From contig JANBVO010000040.1 of the NCBI GenBank assembly GCA_030052745.1, forward strand, positions 62,001 to 126,000: 64,000 nt of DNA, given 5' to 3'. This DNA comes from Pleurostoma richardsiae. Lineage: Eukaryota > Ascomycota > Sordariomycetes > Calosphaeriales > Pleurostomataceae. Positions 1 to 11,040 of this stretch are shown here, in pieces (position 1 is the first letter of the stretch; the number at the start of each line of letters is the position of its first letter). Position numbers and translations under genes: made by a program. The notes beneath the pieces were generated by a model. That model searched no databases. It worked only from the letters and a program-made list of their open reading frames with translations, and was not told where the DNA came from.

Positions 1-795
1 AGCTACGCTTGCTACATCCGAGGTCGCAACACCCGGACGTTCAGAGGTTATGGCCGTCAATTTCGCAGCCGCCTGGCTATTAGTGAGAGTTGGCGGAATC
101 TCTCCCCTTGGACTCTGGGACTGAAGTTCCGCAGGCCGATGGGTTGGCTGCGCATGGCCCTGCGCTGGTGACAAAAGCATCGATTGGTTCATAGCGGCTT
201 CAGGTGTCATTGAAATATGCGGCATCCACATTGACGTATCGATATTCCCACTGAATTCGTGATATCCCGTAGGGTTGAGCAAGTTTGGATAAGTCAGGGG
301 CTCCAAGTTCTGGAAAGGGATCACGGGAGGAAGAAACCCTGGCTGAGGGATATCATATGGTAGTTGCTTCGGGGAGAGCGCAGGAGATATCGCAGGATGA
401 TTTGTCCGGAGAGATGAGGTAGCTTGAGGGAAGGTGAAGTGTTCCATGCCTGGCAGGGACACGCCCCTGGGCCCCGAGCTTCCGTCGGTACAGGGGGTAT
501 GGACCTGCGGATGCTCGACGGGCGCTGTTGCCCCTCGGCAACCCAATGGGTCTCTTCCCGGACCGCTCTCCTTTATGGTATGGAAGAGATGTTGATTGGG
601 CAGCTGTTGTAGTGTCCCTGGAATTCCGTCGCCAGAGACCCGTTTCTTTTTGACTGGCTTCGACGAGAGGAATTGGACATCTTCCTCGGCAGGTCTCTTC
701 GACGGTGTTAATACCTCGCCAGCGGTAATCTCCACGTCATGCGCAGAGCAGCGTGCAGGGCACTGTGCTTCTGCGTTGCCAGACATTCGGGACAT
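1..795 (-). CDS. Unrecognised nuclear-looking protein, 3' part cut by window edge
   Basis: An open minus-strand frame runs without a stop from about 1005 to the window edge; the first in-frame ATG is at 795, giving at least 265 codons. I do not recognise the family. The visible protein is Pro/Ser/Gln-rich, with a short cysteine-containing stretch near the start and a basic motif (SKPVKKKRV, with KRP about 15 residues before it) that resembles a bipartite nuclear localisation signal. The frame also stays open upstream of the ATG (796-1005) and is Cys/Ser-rich there. The true start could therefore lie further upstream, beyond an intron, for example with an acceptor near 855 (CTACAG). A transcription factor or other nuclear regulator is a guess from composition only. 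The C-terminus is outside the window. Confidence 0.5.
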   Translation of the reverse strand, partial: MSRMSGNAEAQCPARCSAHDVEITAGEVLTPSKRPAEEDVQFLSSKPVKKKRVSGDGIPGTLQQLPNQHLFHTIKESGPGRDPLGCRGATAPVEHPQVHTPCTDGSSGPRGVSLPGMEHFTFPQATSSLRTNHPAISPALSPKQLPYDIPQPGFLPPVIPFQNLEPLTYPNLLNPTGYHEFSGNIDTSMWMPHISMTPEAAMNQSMLLSPAQGHAQPTHRPAELQSQSPRGEIPPTLTNSQAAAKLTAITSERPGVATSDVASVA

Positions 796-1008
796 CAGGC
801 GTTGAGGTCCCTCGGCACAGCAGGACGATGAGGAGGAGCAGCTGCGCCTCTGTAGATTCTTGCGAATGCAATGGAGGACCACTATAAGTATGCTCCGAAG
901 TGATATATCAACACAGATCTGGAACGATGGAGCAAGGGCAACAGAGCAACAGGCTTTGCACCTTCCACTGCACGAAACTCTCCATAGTCTCACTTCAATT
1001 CCCGCTCA

Positions 1009-2122
1009 GCATAGACGCCATGAATAACATGGTGTTTGTGACCGTGAGAGAATATGCAAACCAACCGTTTGTTTTTTGAGTACGCTTCACTGAATGGACG
1101 ACTTCGGATAAGCTGCGCTGGTATGTTCCTTCTGTAAGACGCTACAGTCAAAGTTCGAAACAGAATGGGAAGCAGCGAAAATAGCATGGCCATCGATAAA
1201 GACAACATAACTCACGCAGATACTTACTTTTGACTTGCTTTACAGGGTCTTTGCTTTGACAGATGTTTTCTTAAGACATGGGACAAATTTGCAGATGGAA
1301 AATGGTGTCTGAACAAGGGTGATCAAAGAGCTCCGTGCATAGAGCATGATTCCACTGTGCCTTCTAAGTGGTAACGTCAGATAAAGCGACTCAGCTTGAC
1401 ACTTTCCTGACCTGTTTGGAAAGTGCTTGCACAGTACCCAGGATGACGAGTTCCAAATTACTTAACCTGAAAGTGAATCATGATTAGAAGCATAGCGGAT
1501 CTCGCCCGCCGCATGGACATAGGCTTTGTATAAGTGATATGTTGAAAGAACACGCTTGCTACAAATGAGAGAATGAGACGGTTCAGTTCAAATGGGAACA
1601 TTCAAGGGGGAAAGTATAGTTTGAGGTCCATGATAATGATGTATCAAGTGTAGCTATAGAACGAACTTGATATGGGAGGGAGACGTGGTTGTAAATAACT
1701 GATGGGGCTGATTTGGTTGGAAGAAGGGGTGTCACTGATTGGGTCATGTGACTCTGAAGCTGTGAGGTAGACTCTGCGCCACAGCCATCCACTTTACGCC
1801 ACGGTCTGCGGCGCACCGGCCAGTGACTTCACTTCCCGCTGACTACCTAACCTACCTGCCCACCTTAGGCTTAGGTACAGCAGCTGCCTTGACAGAGGGG
1901 TCCCTCGAAGAGCTCTAGCGACTCCTCCGCCTGAAGCTCTCCTTTTGCCTGCCGCTTGGACTGCTGCCCTCCCAAAGCTGACGCCGCAATTACTTGGTCA
2001 CGGCTCTGTGTTCCGCGCCTTCTTCTTCCCAGAGATCTGATTCTCTCAAACCGATCCACAGAAAGGCTACAGATCCGTCTCGAACCAACACTGTCACCGC
2101 CGACTTGGGCATCGTCGTCGTG
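1009..2122. other. Intergenic / possible 5' exons and promoter
   Basis: No convincing gene. The left part may hold 5' exons of the minus-strand gene that runs off the window; a 72-codon minus-strand open frame at 990-1208 has no recognisable similarity. The right part is the CSN6 promoter. At 1843-1875 there is a CTACCTAACCTACCT tract followed by TTAGGCTTAGG, a motif type that recurs in other intergenic stretches of this window. Confidence 0.4.
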
Positions 2123-3484
2123 ATGGACCAGCCAAAGCACCAGCCAGCCCTGACGGCCGAGGGCCTGAGCAACCCGTTCCTTTCCACGCAGAAAAGCTCC
2201 GACTCTGGCCTCCAGATTACCCTGCACCCTCTCGTTCTCCTCACCATATCCGACTATATCGTGCGCCATGCTCTGCGCAATCAGAAAGGCCCCATAGTTG
2301 GTGCTCTTCTAGGACAGCAGAACGGCCGCGAGATCACCCTCGAGTTCGCGTTCGAGTGCCGCATGATCCCTTCTGAGAAGTCACTCGGCGATTACGTTGT
2401 TGACACGACCTGGTTTGAGGCACGTCTAGAGCAGAGTAAGTAAACGAGACTCGATGTCGGCGATGTGGTGAACCTGAATGGGATCTGACCGGTTTCTGAA
2501 GTGCGGATGGTACACACGGATCGCGGCCTCGACTTCGTAGGATGGTACACCATGTTCTCCCACAAAGGCCCCGACTCGACGGTCGTGGGCTGGAACGAAA
2601 CCTTCCTCGGCTACAACGAGTCTGCAGTGCTTCTTGCCTTCCACGCTGCGGATCTTCAGGAGAAGTCTGTCGGCGGCAAGCTGCCCCTCACTATCTACGA
2701 GAGCAACCTTGAAGTTGATGACCCGAGCGCCGGCCGAGCCTCCAACGACGACGAGGATAAGGAGATGAAGGAGGGCGAGGCGACGCTGAAGCTCAAGTTC
2801 CGCGAGTTGCCTTTCTCTGTCGAGACAGGCGAGGCGGAGATGATCAGCATGAACTACGTTGCCGGCGCGACGTCTGCTACTGCCGCATCGCAGTCGCAGG
2901 ACATGAGACCCACGTCTTCGACTTCGGTTTTCCAGGGGAAGCATCGCGGATTCACTCATGATGTGCAGGCCGCCTATATCCCCATCGGCTCTGACAACAT
3001 GGTGCTGTCCAAGGAGGAGGAAGAGACCATCGCCGCTCTAACTGCCAAGGCCAATGCCATCAAGATGATGGACTCTCGCCTTAAACTCCTAGTGAAGTAT
3101 CTTCAGAGCCTTCCTCCGTCCTTCGTCGACGGCAGTGCGACCGCTGCCGAGGCCAGCGCAAGCGGTAACCACGCCAACCCCTCCCACACCATCCTGCGAT
3201 CCATCCTCGCCCTCGTCAGCCGTCTCAGCATTGTGGAGCCGTCAGATTCGGAGGAGTTCCAGAAGGAGCTGCGCAGCGAGGCGAACAACGTGGGCACCGT
3301 CACCCTCCTCAACGACGTGCTCTCGAGCATCAGCACCCTGCGTGACATCGGCAAGAAGTTCAGTGTCGTGGAGACGGCTAGAATCCAGAAGCAGCGGGTA
3401 GCCGACCTGGGCAGCGGCGGCGGCTCGGGCGGCCATCCGTTCAACTTCCACCACTCTGGCGACTTGCATGCGGCCTCGGGCTAG
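2123..3484 (+). CDS. csn6: COP9 signalosome complex subunit 6 (MPN- domain)
   Basis: Non-catalytic MPN subunit of the COP9 signalosome, the nuclear complex that removes Nedd8 from cullin-RING ligases. Two exons, 2123-2435 and 2502-3484, are separated by a 66-nt intron with a GTAAGT donor; splicing restores the frame (A|TG) and gives 431 aa. The MPN fold covers roughly residues 30-165 ([36 protein letters not shown]). The JAMM zinc-binding signature ExnHxHx10D is absent: the usual HxH position reads HTDRG. This is typical of Csn6 rather than catalytic Csn5. The C-terminal half is helical, as in the CSN6 dimerisation and bundle region. An in-frame upstream ATG at 1994 would add 43 poorly conserved residues; I chose 2123 because the protein then starts close to the conserved domain. 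A Ser/Gly-rich tail ends the protein. Confidence 0.9.
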
Positions 3485-4336
3485 GGGCGAGGACAGTAGA
3501 CTATGTGCCGAGAATCGTGTGTTTTGTTCAGGAGAGGCGTTACTGCATGGATGGAATTGCTTGCATCTACATGGCCAGGGGTTATCAGGCGTTGGGGGTG
3601 AATCTATGGAAACGACTGGTCAGGCTGCCAGTTGCTCGACTACGAGTATAGGTGCTGATTGAGTCCTTACGACTTATGGCACCTTCATAGACCCAAAGAA
3701 TGAATTAGGGAGACAGACTCCAAAGAACGGTACCAGTGTCGACTTATCACAAACACCCAGAAAGCTCAGTACACACGTCTGTTACATGTAGCCGGCTACG
3801 TAGTCTAATGATTAAAACAAAGACTCAAGCTACAATATATCACTGTCGCCCGTAAATCCTGTAAGTTGTTCAACCAGGCGAAACTTCCATTTTTGCTCTA
3901 ATATATGTCGTCCTCATAAGAGTCTTGAGAAGTAAAGGAAGTACTACTCTAGGGCAAACAGATGAAGAGCACGCACCAAGCCCAACCAGCAAACAGGCAT
4001 AAGTCTCCGTACCCGCCCGGACAGCAAACCAAGCCTCCCCCGAGAGCAGTTTCATTCTTTTCTTTTTCTTTTTCGTGCATAAACGAGACATAAAACATCC
4101 GCGCTCCACAAGGCTCAGGTGTAAATCCAATCTGGCCATCCCGTTACAGTAGTCTATCCATCTATCGCTCCGCTCGCGTGAATTCACGCGTGGAAGGGCC
4201 AAGAAAGACTGACCGCAAGCAGAGTAGACGAGGCTAAAGGCGAGAGGAAGTAGATCAGAAAAGCACACAGAGAGATCAAGCAGAATAAGGACTCGGCGGC
4301 AAGCAGACCTAGCCTCGAGCCCGAAATCTCCCTTCT
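3485..4336. other. Convergent 3' intergenic region
   Basis: Shared downstream DNA of the converging CSN6 (+) and dehydrogenase (-) genes. It is AT-richer around 3690-3870 and contains several polyadenylation-like AT stretches. The 156-codon minus-strand open frame at 3870-4340 abuts the dehydrogenase stop, has no recognisable domain and is probably 3' UTR. Confidence 0.5.
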
Positions 4337-5901
4337 TCAAGCCTCAATGACAACCTTCAGCACCAGCTTCCCCTCATCGTCGACGGTCCGACCGGCGAGC
4401 TCGAACGCGCTCTTGGCGCTCTCCAGACCCTTGAACCGGTGCGTGACCATGTCGTCCAGGCTCGGCAGCGCGAACCCGGCCGCTACCGCTGGCGTTGGCC
4501 CGCGGCCGCGGGCGGCGGCAGCGGCGCTCAGCAGCCGAATCCCCGTCGGGTACGTGTTGGCGTAGCGGAAGATGCCCAGGATGTCCACCTCGCGCAGGTG
4601 CGCGACCGACATGGGCAGCGTCTGGATTGGCGTGCCCATGCCCACCATGATGACCTTGCCGCCGGGCCGCGTCGCGTACAGGCTCGTGTGCATGCACGAT
4701 TCCTTGCCCGTGCACTCGAAGGCGACGTCCACGCCCTCGTCCTCGTCGTCGCCGCCGCCGGCCAGCTCGGGCCGGGTCAGGCCGAGGATCTCGTTGGCGA
4801 GGCCCCGCGCGCCGTCCAGCTGTGAGGCGAGCGAGAACATGCTGGCGGGCGTCATGGCGCCCGGGTCAGCGGGGGTGGAGGTCCCGGAGTAGTAATTGGT
4901 GCTGCTGTTGCTGTTGCTACTGGGGTTGTATATTGAGGAGCTGCTCGGGGACGCGTGCAGCGGCTGGGGCACGACGAAGCCGTGCGTCGCGAAGCCGCGG
5001 GAGATGGCGTAGTTGACGCGGCCGGCGTCCACGTCGCAGATGGTCACGGCGGTGCAACCGGACTGCCTGGCCATGGCCGCGGTGAGGAGGCCGACGGTGC
5101 CGGCCCCGATGACGAGGGCGGTGGAGCCCGGGGCCGGGGCGGCGCGGTTGACGGCGTGGATGGCGACGGAGAGGGGCTCGAGCAGCGCGGCGGCGTCGAA
5201 GGAGATGTGCTCCGGCAGCCTGTGGCACCAGACGGCCGGGTGGTTTATCCTCTCCTGGAGCGTGCCCTGGAAGTGTGGGAAGCTCTTGGCGCTACTCCTG
5301 AAGCGCATCTTCTTGCAGAGGTTGTAGCGCCCCTTCCTGCAGATGCCGCACTGTCCGCACGCCACGCCGACCTCCAGAGCGACGCGGTCCCCGACTGCGA
5401 AGCCACTCACCTGGGGTCCGACGGCTACGACAACGCCGGAGGACTCGTGGCCAAGTGACAGGGGCTGGCACGCACAAAGGTCGCCATTGGCGAACTTCTT
5501 GTAGTAGGAGACATCCGAGCCGCAGATGCCCGTGGACTTGACGGCAATCTGCAGCTCGCCAATTCCCGGGTCTCCAATACTTCTTTGCTCCTATATTGAG
5601 GGTTGGTTGTCAGCCCCTGAAATACGGCATTTCCAGATGGTGGAGTCATTCGAACCCCCCTTCACGAGCTCCTTCCAAATATAGAAAGGACGTCAATCAG
5701 AAAGGGGCCGGCTTGGACAGGGGCCGTAGATACTGTGTAACAGTAAGATCCAGATCGGATCTCCTCCGATCTAGAGAAGCAGAGACTCACCAATCGCAGG
5801 TCCCGCGGCCCATGCAAGACAGACGCGCTGATGGCAGATGGCTTCGAGCTGGATACGGGTAGCTGCATTGGCTCCGAATCAACCATCGCAGCGGGCGCCA
5901 T
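4337..5901 (-). CDS. Sorbitol/xylitol-type zinc-dependent dehydrogenase (MDR family)
   Basis: NAD-linked polyol dehydrogenase of the medium-chain dehydrogenase/reductase superfamily, oxidising sorbitol, xylitol or L-arabinitol to the ketose; exact substrate unknown. Exons 5791-5901 and 4337-5590 (200-nt intron, GTGAGT donor, ATATAG acceptor) join in phase 0 and give 454 aa. Catalytic zinc ligands are visible as C60 (GICGSD), H85/E86 (GHE) and the later EPLSVA glutamate. The structural-zinc lobe has four cysteines at 115, 118, 121 and 129. The Rossmann motif GAGTVG is at 199-204, and an acidic residue at the end of the second strand (CDVDAGR) favours NAD over NADP. Odd feature: a Ser/Asn/Tyr-rich insertion of about 45 residues (about 250-292) in the nucleotide-binding domain makes it longer than the usual 350-390 aa. 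The start at 5901 was chosen over 5958 because it gives the normal short N-terminus. Confidence 0.88.
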
Positions 5902-8900
5902 CTCCAGTAACGATGGAGCAAGCGCGTGGGATGAGCGTGGGATGTGGAAGAGCCTCACTGGGCTAAGGCCGGCTTGACAGCAGGCGGTTGGTCAGGAGGC
6001 GGACGACGTAAAAAAGGGGGTCCCACACGCGCGGGGGCAAGCGTTCTGGGTTCTATGTATGTGCCCAGGGTGCAAAGATTGGGGTTACTGCTTGCAAGAA
6101 GCACAGGCTAGCGAAGCTTGGACGACAGTACACAAAGCTTGAACGAAGCTATCGACGTCTGCGTGGCCAAGGTATCTGTTGGCGGCGTGGGATGTTGGGG
6201 TATAGTCGGGAACTTCGGGGGACAGAAAGGAGCTAAGGGGCAGCCCAGTGACGAAGGAGGTAGGCGTACTTATCACTCTTCACCCAAGGAAATGCAGGAA
6301 ATGGAGCCCAGGAGGGGGACGGATGGGAGTAATGGCAGAATGGCACGGGGAAGACGGCCAGGACCCGGATACACCCCCACTCTATATGTAGGATAGCTAA
6401 CGTTTTGAACCGCCATGATGATGTGCGTGTTGCGGGTCAGTGACTGACGGTGCCGCGGTGATAAGGAGGTCTTCAAGGAACAAGGCAAGAGCCCGGAGTG
6501 AGTGAGTGAGCTTGGAATGGGTGTGTTCCTTGGGGATCGTGGAGCTCCAGGGTCTCTGCCCAGTCATCTCTCGACGACTTATCTCTGTCTGGAGACGAGC
6601 TAGGAACTGCGGAGGCAATGGCGCCAGTTGGATGTTGATAATCTCGGGACTTCATATGCAGAGGAGAGGGACAGAGCCCTTGTTCGGCAAGGAGGACCAT
6701 ATCCTCGACATGCTCTGTAGAAAGCGGAAAGGCGTCAAATATCTCTGCGCCGTCTAGCCTAGCTCGACTCTGCTGCAGGTGCTGGAGGCACACGCAATGT
6801 ACATCCTAGAGAGGACATACCCATGTACAACATACCGTGCTTCACCCACCTACAGGTAGTGACGGTCCATTCCAGGCGAAGTAGTAAACGATACACTTCA
6901 GGGCGCTGCGAGCGACTTGCCCCAATGACGGAGCGTGATAAACTCGCAATGTATATCTGAGTGTGTATATAGCTTTACCGCCTCTGGGACCATCTGTACA
7001 GTCGACTTGCAGAGAGCAGACGATGTAGTCTGCAAGACGAACAAACATCACTCGCTTCGCTTTTGGGCGATAGAGTGACCGTGGCTACTAGGCTTATTCC
7101 GAGGGTACCACAACATCTTGCGTGTATGTGAGAATGTTGGGCCGATGAAGGTCTTATGTGTTGTGCTCAGTAAGTTGGCAGGTGAGGTGCAAAAGCCAAT
7201 TGTTTTCCAGCCAGAGAGGGCGGAGCAAACAGAACAGTTGTCGTGCCCCTGGTTCGCTCTTCCTCGGCGAAGGCTGCGATGTTGCAGACTACATACGGTG
7301 AATGATCTCGAAGTTGGGCAACGAGCGCGGAAATGAGGCGGGAGTGCCGGTATTCGAACTGGCTGTACATCGCCTCATTCTTCGCTACCGTACTGGCGTG
7401 CCGTTTCTCCCTCCGAGCTTCCGTCTGCGTGTCGTCGAGCACAGACAAGTACAGGAGAGTGGGCACATCTTTACCGCCTTGTGGTTAGTCTAAGCAACAT
7501 GATGGGCCGAGACAACTGGCTCCGATGCTGCGGATGGAGGGGCGGGTCGACAAGCACGGAAGCAGGGGCGAAAGCGGCGCATGCTGCATATTAATAGTCC
7601 AACCTGGATCCAGAAAAGGTGCCGGGATGGTCTGGACGATGGCCGTAGTTTCGAAGCCGGTCATTGGAGCCAAAAGTGGCAAGTCTCTCGTCCTGTCTTC
7701 ACCAACGGCAACTAACAAAGCCATGAATCGTATGAGTGAGATCACTTGGTAGTAAAGAGAAGGGCTTGACTCCTGTTGATAGACACGCCGGGCAGTCCTC
7801 CTATTGGAGCTTCCGGTTGCGAATCGTCGGTGATTGGGGCTCACATGCTAACGGGCACGACTGTTTCGCTCAGCAGGAGCTGCAGGGCCCAACATGCGAG
7901 TAATCTCCACTCCACCTTGAGATGAGACGACGATAGACAGTGGAGGATCTCGTTAGATATCGCCGAGGCCGAGTAGTTTTCTCCAACATCTCCAACTAGG
8001 AACCCCACACGGCCTGGAAACCCCTGTCGTCCTCCACTGATTTAATGTGTCTGGGGTAGCTTGCCTGCAAGGATAGCTTTACCGGCCCGTCTAAGACGTC
8101 GCCATCTATGGTGTGTCGGGGAAGGGGAATTCCTCAGCCGTCTGGTCAGTGTTTCTGTGCTCTTGAAGGTGTTCCCGTCCAGAAGAGGGGGGTCTGCTTT
8201 CCTTATTTGGGCCCCTATATCAGTCGAGCATCTCATTCCCTGGACGATGCTACACTTTTGGGGACAGAGATGTAACCCCTTGGATGTGACCGCGTTGCTC
8301 TTGGTACATCCGGGCCTATTTTACCGGCGCTACGGCGAGACTGCGCACATGGATGACAAGGGGGGGTGCTCGTCGAATAGATCGTGACAGTTGTTCCGTC
8401 GCACATGAAACCGTTGAGCGGCCAGGCCAGGGAAGAGATACAGGTTGACATGCAAGTCACGTCACCCCGGCATCGGACTAGAGAACATCGGTTATGGCGA
8501 CGACTGGTTTCCTGCAGGGTGCTGCAAGCCGGCTTCATGACTCGGCAGAGCTGTCTGTTCTGCTCGGACACAAACTCCAGACTCATTCAATCACAAGCCT
8601 AGGATGCGTGCCGTGTCGAGTCCATGCGCTTCCACATCCGGGTATCATTCCGGCAGCCGAGAAGCAGCTCTACCAGGAGAAACGTTTGGGAAGGGAGGGC
8701 TGGGAGAAAAAGCCCCCGAAAAAAAACGAGTAGCGAACTTCATCCAGATATTCGAATTGAGAACCTGGATGTCTTTCTATGCACGTCGGGAGCTTGAGTC
8801 GACATCTCATAGGCAGTCGAGCCGAGAGTAGGGTGTGTAGTACCCAACTCCACATAACGCTCAGCAACAGTTGTAGTGGTGCGGTGGTGGTGCAGAAGGC

Positions 8901-11040
8901 GGTAGTAGTAACAGATGTCTGCCGTGCGACCGTTTCCCATTTCCCGGATCGCCAGCCAAAATGACTGATCAGCTGTCATCAAATAAATCTAGGGGTGGTC
9001 TAAGAAGGCAGTCCCTGTCACAGCATTGGAGGCGTTGTGCGACAATCAGGCTGCCAATTGTAGCTTGGAAGTCAACAACTCAGTATCCCAATCCTCAGTC
9101 CCGTCAATGAACCTCATCGAGCCGGAAAATTGCGAGCTCAGACTCGAATGAATACAAAGCATCCTAGGTATGGTGTCCCGAGGTTTTTTGCGATGTACAG
9201 AGTACAGGCGATATCTGATCAAGCACTGTCCACGGTCCGAGTAGGTGTAGTGGGACATGTTATCATGGATTGTGCCCTTAACCGAAAATGGACCACTCGG
9301 AGAGGAATCCTGCGAGAGCGAAGAACAGGGCCGGCGTAACCAATGACGATTGCTCTCTGATGCGGTGAGGATAAGGAGAGAGGGGGGCTGTCGACCAGAG
9401 GATCAAAAACGCGCTCGTTCGTCGTACTAGCAGAATGCAAACCGTCCTCAACAGTGCGAATGAAATGATCGGGGGAAACGATGTTGTCACGGCTCGAGGA
9501 ACTGAAAGGGGAAAGCGTGCCGTCTGAGCCTCTGATCCCCTCATCTAGCTAGTGTACAGAAAAGGCCAGTTTGGCCGGAACCCGAGATTCCATCGGCTCC
9601 AATTCAGAAATGATATTCGATCCTCCAAGCAGTCGTGCTGAAGGGAGATCGCGACTGGCGAGCCCGTCTATCGAGCTCCGTTGATGGCAACCAGGATGTC
9701 TCGACGGTTGTTAGCCTGCATGACACTTCTGTCCAGTGGCTTCACGTAGTGAAACCAGGATGGAGCTCTTCGCAAACCATGAAGGACCACGATAACTGGG
9801 TAACCAACCATGCTGGCTATCTGTGATATCGAATGTCGTCGAACCTCGCCATCACATCTGAGCGATCCCGGGGCGGGGAATTGGACTCTGGTCCTCCGTT
9901 ATCGCCATGCTCTGCAGGTGCTGGCTCTTTGGGCGCTGATGGAAGGGCTTCACCTGCGTCCCACAGGCCACCGTGCGAAGTGTGGAACATGCCTGTGTCA
10001 AAACGAAGATGAGGCGGTCAGCGGAGGCATCTGGATATAGGGCACATAACTGATTTTCGCAGCCCTTCATTTGTGCATCTATCCTTGTGACAGGTGAACT
10101 CAACATCCTAGGCACGGTGTAAGCGGTCAAAGAAGTCGATTCGAATCCAAGTTATGTTGACTCCAGCAACTTGGGACGTCACGGAGGATTGGCACCCTTG
10201 GTGCCCAAGGTCTACATCTCAACCTGTCTGTGTATGTCGACGAGCTGCAGCGCTTCTTGCGCAGGACTATGCAGGACTCGACATCGGCCGCCAGCTTGCA
10301 TCCGATTTCGCTGGTAGATGGGATGATTAACATGGGGTAGACCCTGATTTACCAGGTACTTGGTGGTGAGGTCAAGCTGCACCAGCCATGCTAGGCGCCG
10401 TAATCTGCAACCAGGACTAGGCAGTCAACATTTCTGGTCAAGATGGTGGAGCAATTTGCGTCAAGAACTATATTTGGAGACTATGTGCAACTCCGCTTGC
10501 AAGCGGACGCAATCTGAATCGAGAGATTGCAGTACACCTCTTAAAGGATCACAAATGTTAGCTTAGAACTTCAAGATTACGCTAAGCCTATTCCATAAAG
10601 TATCTCTACATAAATTATGGTATTAAATCAGCGGAATTTAAGGTATACCTACATAATATTTAAGCCTAGCTCAGCCAAGTCCAGATTTGGAAGTCACCCG
10701 ACGGCAAAACTGCCAGTCAGAATACTTGTATATAATGTGGGGTGATATGTGGGACTTATACACTTGCTAACATTTGTGATCCTTGAGGAGGTGTAGGCTG
10801 TTGGTGAAAAGGTGGTATGCATCAAGATGAGACACGCAGCCAGCCATTCTGTTGGCTGCCGAACCAGCCGCTCGGCGTAGCGTAACCGGCTTGTTCCGCC
10901 TATTTCATAGTCCGTTGCCGAGGTTGAGCACAGTAAGGTGAGGCGAGAAAGAGAACAATGTGTCAGGGCAGGGGCGCAGGCGCTCAACCCTAAGATAAGA
11001 TACAACGGTTGAACGAGGATGCCGTGATTCTCACCGCAAT
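5902..11040. other. 5.1-kb gene-poor region
   Basis: No open frame exceeds about 120 codons on either strand and none shows a recognisable domain or a convincing splice chain. Overall composition is less GC-rich than the flanking genes, with an AT-rich pocket at about 10565-10680. The region includes the promoter of the zinc dehydrogenase (left end) and the 3' flank of VPS17 (right end). Apart from a nested hairpin at 7332-7379 and a short palindrome near 10188-10209, I see no structure. It could hold non-coding RNA genes or decayed repeats, but neither is demonstrated. Confidence 0.5.
7332..7379. other. Nested perfect-stem hairpin
   Basis: AATGAGGCG (7332-7340) pairs perfectly with CGCCTCATT (7371-7379). 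Inside it, GCCGG (7346-7350) pairs with CTGGC (7359-7363) through one G-T wobble, leaving the 8-nt loop TATTCGAA. The inner arm resembles a tRNA T-arm (TTCGAA in the loop), but the whole element is only 48 nt, too short for a tRNA. Function unknown. Confidence 0.45.

Noticed and set aside
3870-4340. 156-codon minus-strand frame next to the dehydrogenase stop
   Set aside because: Composition and position fit 3' UTR; no domain.
7344-7363. B-box-like tRNA T-arm (TTCGAAT) on the minus strand
   Set aside because: No D-arm, anticodon arm or A box at the right distance; the enclosing stem gives an element of only 48 nt.
7485-7844. 119-codon minus-strand frame containing GEDRTRDLPL
   Set aside because: This peptide pattern arises often in translated non-coding DNA; there is no domain, conserved start or splice context.
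10188-10209. Short palindrome TTGGCACC/GGTGCCCAA
   Set aside because: Eight-bp arms with a bulge are expected by chance in 64 kb; nothing else supports a function.
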